From Pseudarthrobacter sp. NIBRBAC000502772 (lineage in GTDB: Bacteria; Actinomycetota; Actinomycetes; Actinomycetales; Micrococcaceae), in the NCBI RefSeq assembly GCF_006517235.1, contig NZ_CP041188.1, forward strand, positions 4,092,001 through 4,156,000: DNA of 64,000 bases, read 5' to 3'. Below the pieces are notes generated by a model. The model saw only the letters and a program-made list of their open reading frames with translations. It did not search any database and was not told the origin of the DNA. Position numbers and translations under genes: made by a program. Shown in pieces: positions 60,800-64,000 of the stretch (position 1 is the first letter of the stretch; each line of letters starts with the position of its first letter).

Positions 60800-60850
60800 C
60801 GGCCGTCCTCCTCCAGTATCCGTCGCCGGGACGCGCTGATGCCGGTGGTT

Positions 60851-62257
60851 CTATGCCCTGGCTGACTGGCCAGAGTTCTGCCAGGCGTCCCAGGCGGCGT
60901 AGCTGCCGTCGAGCTCGACGACGTCGTACCCGGCGCGGCGCAGGGCGCTGGCAGCCACGGAGTTCCGGACCCCGGACTGGCAGTAGGTCACGATGGTGCC
61001 GTCGGTGGGCAGCTCATCGAGGTGCCACATGACACGGCCGCCGCTGAGCTGGTGGGAGCCGGGGATGTTCCCGGCGGTGTGCTCGGTGCGGTTGCGGATG
61101 TCCAGCACCATGGCCGCATCGAAGCCGGCGAGGGCCGCGGGTTGGATCAGCTTCGGCGTGAACGTGGGGAGTCCCTGGATGCTGGTGACGTAGCCGGCAA
61201 CGTTGTCGATGCCGACCCGGACGAGGTGGTCCCACATGTCCTGCGCGGTTTCCTGGTCGGAAGCCAGGAGCACCAGAGGGTTCTTGTCGGTTTCCGGGTT
61301 GACCACCCAGGAGCCGTAGCTGGCCACGGACTTGCCGGCGGGAACGTTCAGTGAGCGAGTGACCGCGCCTTCGTGGACTTCGGTGTGGTGGCGGGTGTCG
61401 ATGAAGGTGACGGTGTCCTCGGCGAGGTCCTTCGCGACGCCGGCCGGGTCCAATTCCTGAAGCGGGGCGCGTTCGCCCATGATGGCCGGGCCTTCACGGT
61501 TTTCGCGCTTCATGCGGCCGAAGTAAGCGTGCGCGTCGGGCTGGCCGTCGAGGAGTTCGTCGATGAAGCCCTGTTCCTCGTTGGCGGCCAGGTACGGGCC
61601 CCACCAGGCGTAGAGGCGCTCGTAGCCGACGGTGGAGGAGGGGATGGCGCCCAGGGCCTTGCCGCAGGCACTGCCGGCGCCGTGACCGGGATGGACCTGG
61701 ACGTAGTCCGGCAGGGTCAGGAACTTGTCCCGCAGGCTGGCGAACAGCTGCTTGGCGCCCTCGAAGCGGGTGTCGATGCCGCCGGCTGCCTCGTCGAGCA
61801 GGTCCGGACGGCCCAGGTCACCGGAGAAGACGAAGTCGCCGGAGAGCAGGTAGCCGGGCTGGTCGCTGAATGCGCCGTCGGTCACCAGGAACGACAGGTG
61901 CTCGGGGGTGTGCCCGGGGGTGTGGAGGGCCTGGATGCTGATGTTGCCAATGGTGATGGTGTCACCGTCGTAAAGGCGTTCGCCGTCGAATTCATACTGC
62001 CAGTCCGGACCGCCTTCGCCGGAGACGTAGATTTTCGCGCCTGTGGCGGCGGCGAGTTCGCGGGTGCCGGACAGGTAGTCGGCGTGGATGTGGGTTTCGG
62101 TGACCGCCACGATCTTCATGCCGTTCTTCTTCGCCAGATCCTGGTAGACCGCGATGTCCCGGCGGCCGTCAACCACCACTGCGGTTCCGTTGGCCTGGCA
62201 GCCGACCAGGTAGCTGGCCTGGGCGAGGTCTTCGTCGTAAATGCGCTCGATAAGCAT
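60851..62257 (-). CDS. MBL-fold persulfide dioxygenase-rhodanese fusion (CstB-like)
   Basis: This 468-residue protein joins an N-terminal metallo-beta-lactamase domain (THIHADYLSG with H56, H58, D60; HTPGHTPEH; VHPGHGAGSACG) to two rhodanese domains. The first rhodanese (about 265-350) lacks the catalytic cysteine (LLASDQETAQ); the second has the active-site loop TYCQSGVRNS near residue 435. Proteins of this layout oxidise persulfides to sulfite and thiosulfate, as CstB does in Staphylococcus. A CsoR/CstR-type operator lies in the promoter. ATG 62257 has AAGGAG just upstream. Confidence 0.92.
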   Translation of the reverse strand: MLIERIYDEDLAQASYLVGCQANGTAVVVDGRRDIAVYQDLAKKNGMKIVAVTETHIHADYLSGTRELAAATGAKIYVSGEGGPDWQYEFDGERLYDGDTITIGNISIQALHTPGHTPEHLSFLVTDGAFSDQPGYLLSGDFVFSGDLGRPDLLDEAAGGIDTRFEGAKQLFASLRDKFLTLPDYVQVHPGHGAGSACGKALGAIPSSTVGYERLYAWWGPYLAANEEQGFIDELLDGQPDAHAYFGRMKRENREGPAIMGERAPLQELDPAGVAKDLAEDTVTFIDTRHHTEVHEGAVTRSLNVPAGKSVASYGSWVVNPETDKNPLVLLASDQETAQDMWDHLVRVGIDNVAGYVTSIQGLPTFTPKLIQPAALAGFDAAMVLDIRNRTEHTAGNIPGSHQLSGGRVMWHLDELPTDGTIVTYCQSGVRNSVAASALRRAGYDVVELDGSYAAWDAWQNSGQSARA

Positions 62258-62304
62258 TGGTGCTCTCCTTCATGAGGGGAAGTTTCGTGTCTGTTCCTGC
62301 ATCA

Positions 62305-62333
62305 ATTCTAATACCCCTGGGGGTATCCCGCAA
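62305..62333 (-). promoter_or_regulatory. Promoter with CsoR/CstR-type operator in its spacer
   Basis: On the minus strand TTGCGG (62333-62328) and TAGAAT (62310-62305) are separated by 17 bp, and the spacer contains the perfect palindrome ATACCCC-TG-GGGGTAT (62311-62326). That is the consensus operator of CsoR, RcnR and CstR repressors. Binding would block the promoter of the MBL-rhodanese gene until Cu(I) or persulfide is sensed. No repressor gene is inside the window. Confidence 0.8.
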
Positions 62334-62366
62334 TGCTGGGTGTAGCAGCTGTCTTTCGTTGGGATG

Positions 62367-62729
62367 TTAGGGGTGGTGCTGCGCTGAGTCGGCACGGAGC
62401 TTGTCCATGTCCAGGTTCTTTACGCCCAGAATGACTTCTTCGAGTCCGGTGGAGTTGAGCGCTCCGGGCTGGGAGAAGACCAGGGTTTTGTCCTTGAAAG
62501 CCATCAGGGTAGGGATGGAGGTGATGCCGGCCGCGGCGGCGAGGGCCTGTTCGGCTTCGGTGTCGACCTTGGCGAAGGTGATGTCCGCGTGCCGTTCGGC
62601 GGCGGCGCCGTAAGTGGGTGCGAACATGCGGCAGGGGCCACACCAGGCTGCCCAGAAATCAACGAAGACGATCTCGTTGTTCTCCAGGGTTTCGGCGAAG
62701 TTCTGTTCAGTGATGTCGATGGTTGCCAT
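62367..62729 (-). CDS. Thioredoxin
   Basis: This 120-residue thioredoxin has the active site WCGPC (C30-C33) in VDFWAAWCGPCRMFAP, and the conserved cis-Pro in ITSIPTLMAFKDKT. It has the usual length and no signal peptide, so it is cytoplasmic. In this cluster it probably reduces the persulfides or disulfides formed by the rhodanese proteins. The following promoter at 62.3 kb separates it from the MBL-rhodanese gene. Confidence 0.93.
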   Translation of the reverse strand: MATIDITEQNFAETLENNEIVFVDFWAAWCGPCRMFAPTYGAAAERHADITFAKVDTEAEQALAAAAGITSIPTLMAFKDKTLVFSQPGALNSTGLEEVILGVKNLDMDKLRADSAQHHP

Positions 62730-62786
62730 GACCAGTTCGTGTCCTTCCGGTGTCCTCTAACGCGGGTATATGGTCCTGACCGGTGG

Positions 62787-63083
62787 TCAGGTGGTGGGGA
62801 GGCCTGCGCGGTTCCAGGCGATCATGCCGCCGGCCATGGTGTCGGCGGTGAAGCCGGCCCCGTTGAGTGCGTCTGCGACGCGGGCGGACCGGTTGCCGCT
62901 GCGGCAGACAGCGATGACGGGGACTGCGGGGTCCAGCTCGGACAGTCGTGCCTGCAGCTGCCCCATGGGGATGTGCAGTGCTCCCGGAATCATGCCTTCG
63001 GCGACCTCGAAGTCCTCGCGGACATCGAGGATCCGGTCAGTGGATCGGCGCTGGTCGGCTTCGTTGACGGTGATTTCAGTCAT
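62787..63083 (-). CDS. Single-domain rhodanese
   Basis: The 98-residue protein has the rhodanese fold with the active-site loop VCRSGNRSA (Cys60), which carries the persulfide sulfur, and the opening DVREDFEVAEGMIPGALHIP. It starts at ATG 63083, 32 bases after the other rhodanese. It would transfer sulfur between thiosulfate or glutathione-type persulfides and cellular thiols. Confidence 0.92.
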   Translation of the reverse strand: MTEITVNEADQRRSTDRILDVREDFEVAEGMIPGALHIPMGQLQARLSELDPAVPVIAVCRSGNRSARVADALNGAGFTADTMAGGMIAWNRAGLPTT

Positions 63084-63115
63084 CGGTTTCTCCTTCGGAT
63101 AATTGGGTGTTGTCC

Positions 63116-63457
63116 TTAGCGGACGGGTTCGCCGGCCTGGCGCCAGGCGACCATGCCGCCGCGCAGGGAATATGCCTCGTAGCCCTTTTCAGCAAGCAGG
63201 CGGGCGGCGGAAGCGGATCGGATCCCGGACTGGCACATGGCGATCACGGGCCGGGTCTTCTGGACTCCGGTGGTGCTGGTCTGGAGCCTGTCCAGCGGGA
63301 CATGGCTGGCCTGCGGGGCCCGTCCGGAGCGCCATTCCTGGACGGTGCGAACGTCGATCAGGGCGGCGCCTGAGGCCAGGAGTTCCTTCGCCTCAGCGAC
63401 GGATACCGTCTTGTACGGCTTGCTGAATGCCTTCTTCAGGGAGCTGATGAGGCCCAT
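63116..63457 (-). CDS. Rhodanese-like protein
   Basis: This 113-residue protein has a rhodanese domain with MCQSGIRSA (Cys75) and an N-terminal extension GLISSLKKAFSKPYKTV that may be an amphipathic helix. I place the start at ATG 63457 with AAGGAGAAC just upstream. It is one of three rhodanese genes in this cluster and lies directly downstream of the exporter. Confidence 0.92.
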   Translation of the reverse strand: MGLISSLKKAFSKPYKTVSVAEAKELLASGAALIDVRTVQEWRSGRAPQASHVPLDRLQTSTTGVQKTRPVIAMCQSGIRSASAARLLAEKGYEAYSLRGGMVAWRQAGEPVR

Positions 63458-63489
63458 GATGTTCTCCTTGCTTGGGGTGATGGTGGGGT

Positions 63490-64000
63490 TCAGGCGGGGG
63501 AGGGAACGTTTCGACGCCGGCCGCTGCGGTTGCGCAGGGGGCAGGAGCTGATGAAGAACCAGCAGACGCCGGCGGTCGCTGCCGTCAGGGCTGCGACGCC
63601 GGCGGTGACGAACCACCTCAGGTCGGCTGGGGCCTGCTGGACAAGGACGAAGGTTCCCATCGCGAGGACAAACCAGCCGAAGGCCTTCCGCAGCGCAGCT
63701 TCCGGGATACGTCCGGCCAGCTTGGAGCCGGCAAGGGTACCGACGATGGCAGCAGCAGTCACGCCGAGGGTAATGCCCCAGTCCAGCTGCACGGTGGTGA
63801 GGTATCCGGCGAGCCCCGCGAAGGACTTCATGGCGATGACTACCAGCGACGTGCCGACGGCAACTGACATCGGCAGGCCGCCCAGGAGTGCCAGGGCCGG
63901 GACCACAAGGAATCCGCCGCCCGCGCCGACCAGGCCGGTCACGAGCCCGACGACGGCCCCGTCCAGCAGCACCCTGCCCAGGGGTAGTTCATGCTTGACC
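63490..64000 (-). CDS. Sulfite exporter TauE/SafE family protein, N-terminus beyond window
   Basis: The reading frame is open to base 64000 on the minus strand, so the gene start lies outside. The visible 169 residues hold several membrane helices and the TauE/SafE repeat VTGLVGAGGGFLVVPALALLGGLPMSVAVGTSLVVIAM, followed by a second half-like ITLGVTAAAIVGTLAGSKLAGRIP. TauE/SafE proteins export sulfite and other sulfonates. It is the first visible gene of the sulfur cluster and would remove the sulfite produced by the MBL-rhodanese enzyme. Confidence 0.9.
   Translation of the reverse strand, partial: VKHELPLGRVLLDGAVVGLVTGLVGAGGGFLVVPALALLGGLPMSVAVGTSLVVIAMKSFAGLAGYLTTVQLDWGITLGVTAAAIVGTLAGSKLAGRIPEAALRKAFGWFVLAMGTFVLVQQAPADLRWFVTAGVAALTAATAGVCWFFISSCPLRNRSGRRRNVPSPA

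Noticed and set aside
1..64000. tRNA, rRNA, insertion sequences, prophage or replication origin
   Set aside because: I saw no cloverleaf with CCA arm, no rRNA sequence, no transposase or integrase, and no DnaA-box cluster; a dedicated scan was not possible.

Overview
The window is 64 kb of GC-rich chromosomal DNA from an actinobacterium. Several features point to the Micrococcaceae, most likely Arthrobacter or Pseudarthrobacter: a scattered classical menaquinone pathway with a mycobacterial-type MenJ/GrcC pair, many GTG and TTG starts, Tat-exported proteins, carbohydrate ABC operons each with its own LacI regulator, a PadR/DUF1048/DrrAB-type module, and an EspI-like MinD ATPase. The genus is inferred from protein content; no rRNA is present. 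I found no tRNA, rRNA, insertion sequence, prophage or CRISPR array. The layout is ordinary chromosome, broken into small operons.

Positions 1-14100: the 3' part of a family 8 polysaccharide lyase, then menaquinone genes (polyprenyl diphosphate synthase, MenJ-like reductase, MenG methyltransferase, MenF, MenD; MenC lies further on at 25 kb). Among them are a sugar-acid dehydrogenase with its MHS transporter and divergent GntR regulator, and a three-gene polar amino acid ABC operon.

14100-22500: a LacI-controlled operon (ABC importer, cytoplasmic GH3, Tat-exported GH144-like glucanase) that looks like a beta-1,2-glucan or related beta-glucan utilisation locus. Three copies of one operator motif lie in front of the regulator and the operon.

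22500-30800: PhoX-type phosphatase with a PHO-box-like site, MenC, CorA, an orphan Hpt-fold protein that lacks its histidine, an ArsR/AHSA1 pair with a probable leaderless promoter, an MFS transporter, and a second LacI regulator. That regulator's promoter carries the same operator as the fructan operon at 32.6-37.4 kb.

30800-41000: an orphan molybdenum oxidoreductase module (DUF6510, FNR-like reductase, SuoX/YedY-like), the GH32 fructan operon, a PAP2 phosphatase, and the PadR/DUF1048/DrrAB module. 41000-46000: a paired KimA-like APC transporter and TrkH (probably K+ uptake), and an amino acid permease.

46000-48400: a four-gene operon with a dedicated SipW-type (Ser-His) signal peptidase and three exported proteins that carry the alternate SipW-cognate signal peptide. 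This is the best candidate for a poorly described surface-structure system. 48400-57900: MFS transporter, a RelE/Phd toxin-antitoxin pair, small-molecule enzymes, an EspI-like ATPase beside three tiny single-helix membrane proteins, an MBL hydrolase and a tiny Cys/His protein.

57900-64000: a minus-strand sulfur/copper cluster, in transcriptional order TauE exporter (cut by the window end), two rhodaneses, thioredoxin, MBL-rhodanese fusion, multicopper oxidase and MFS transporter. A perfect CsoR/CstR-type operator sits exactly in the spacer of a good promoter in front of the MBL-rhodanese gene, so this looks like a persulfide (and possibly copper) defence regulon.
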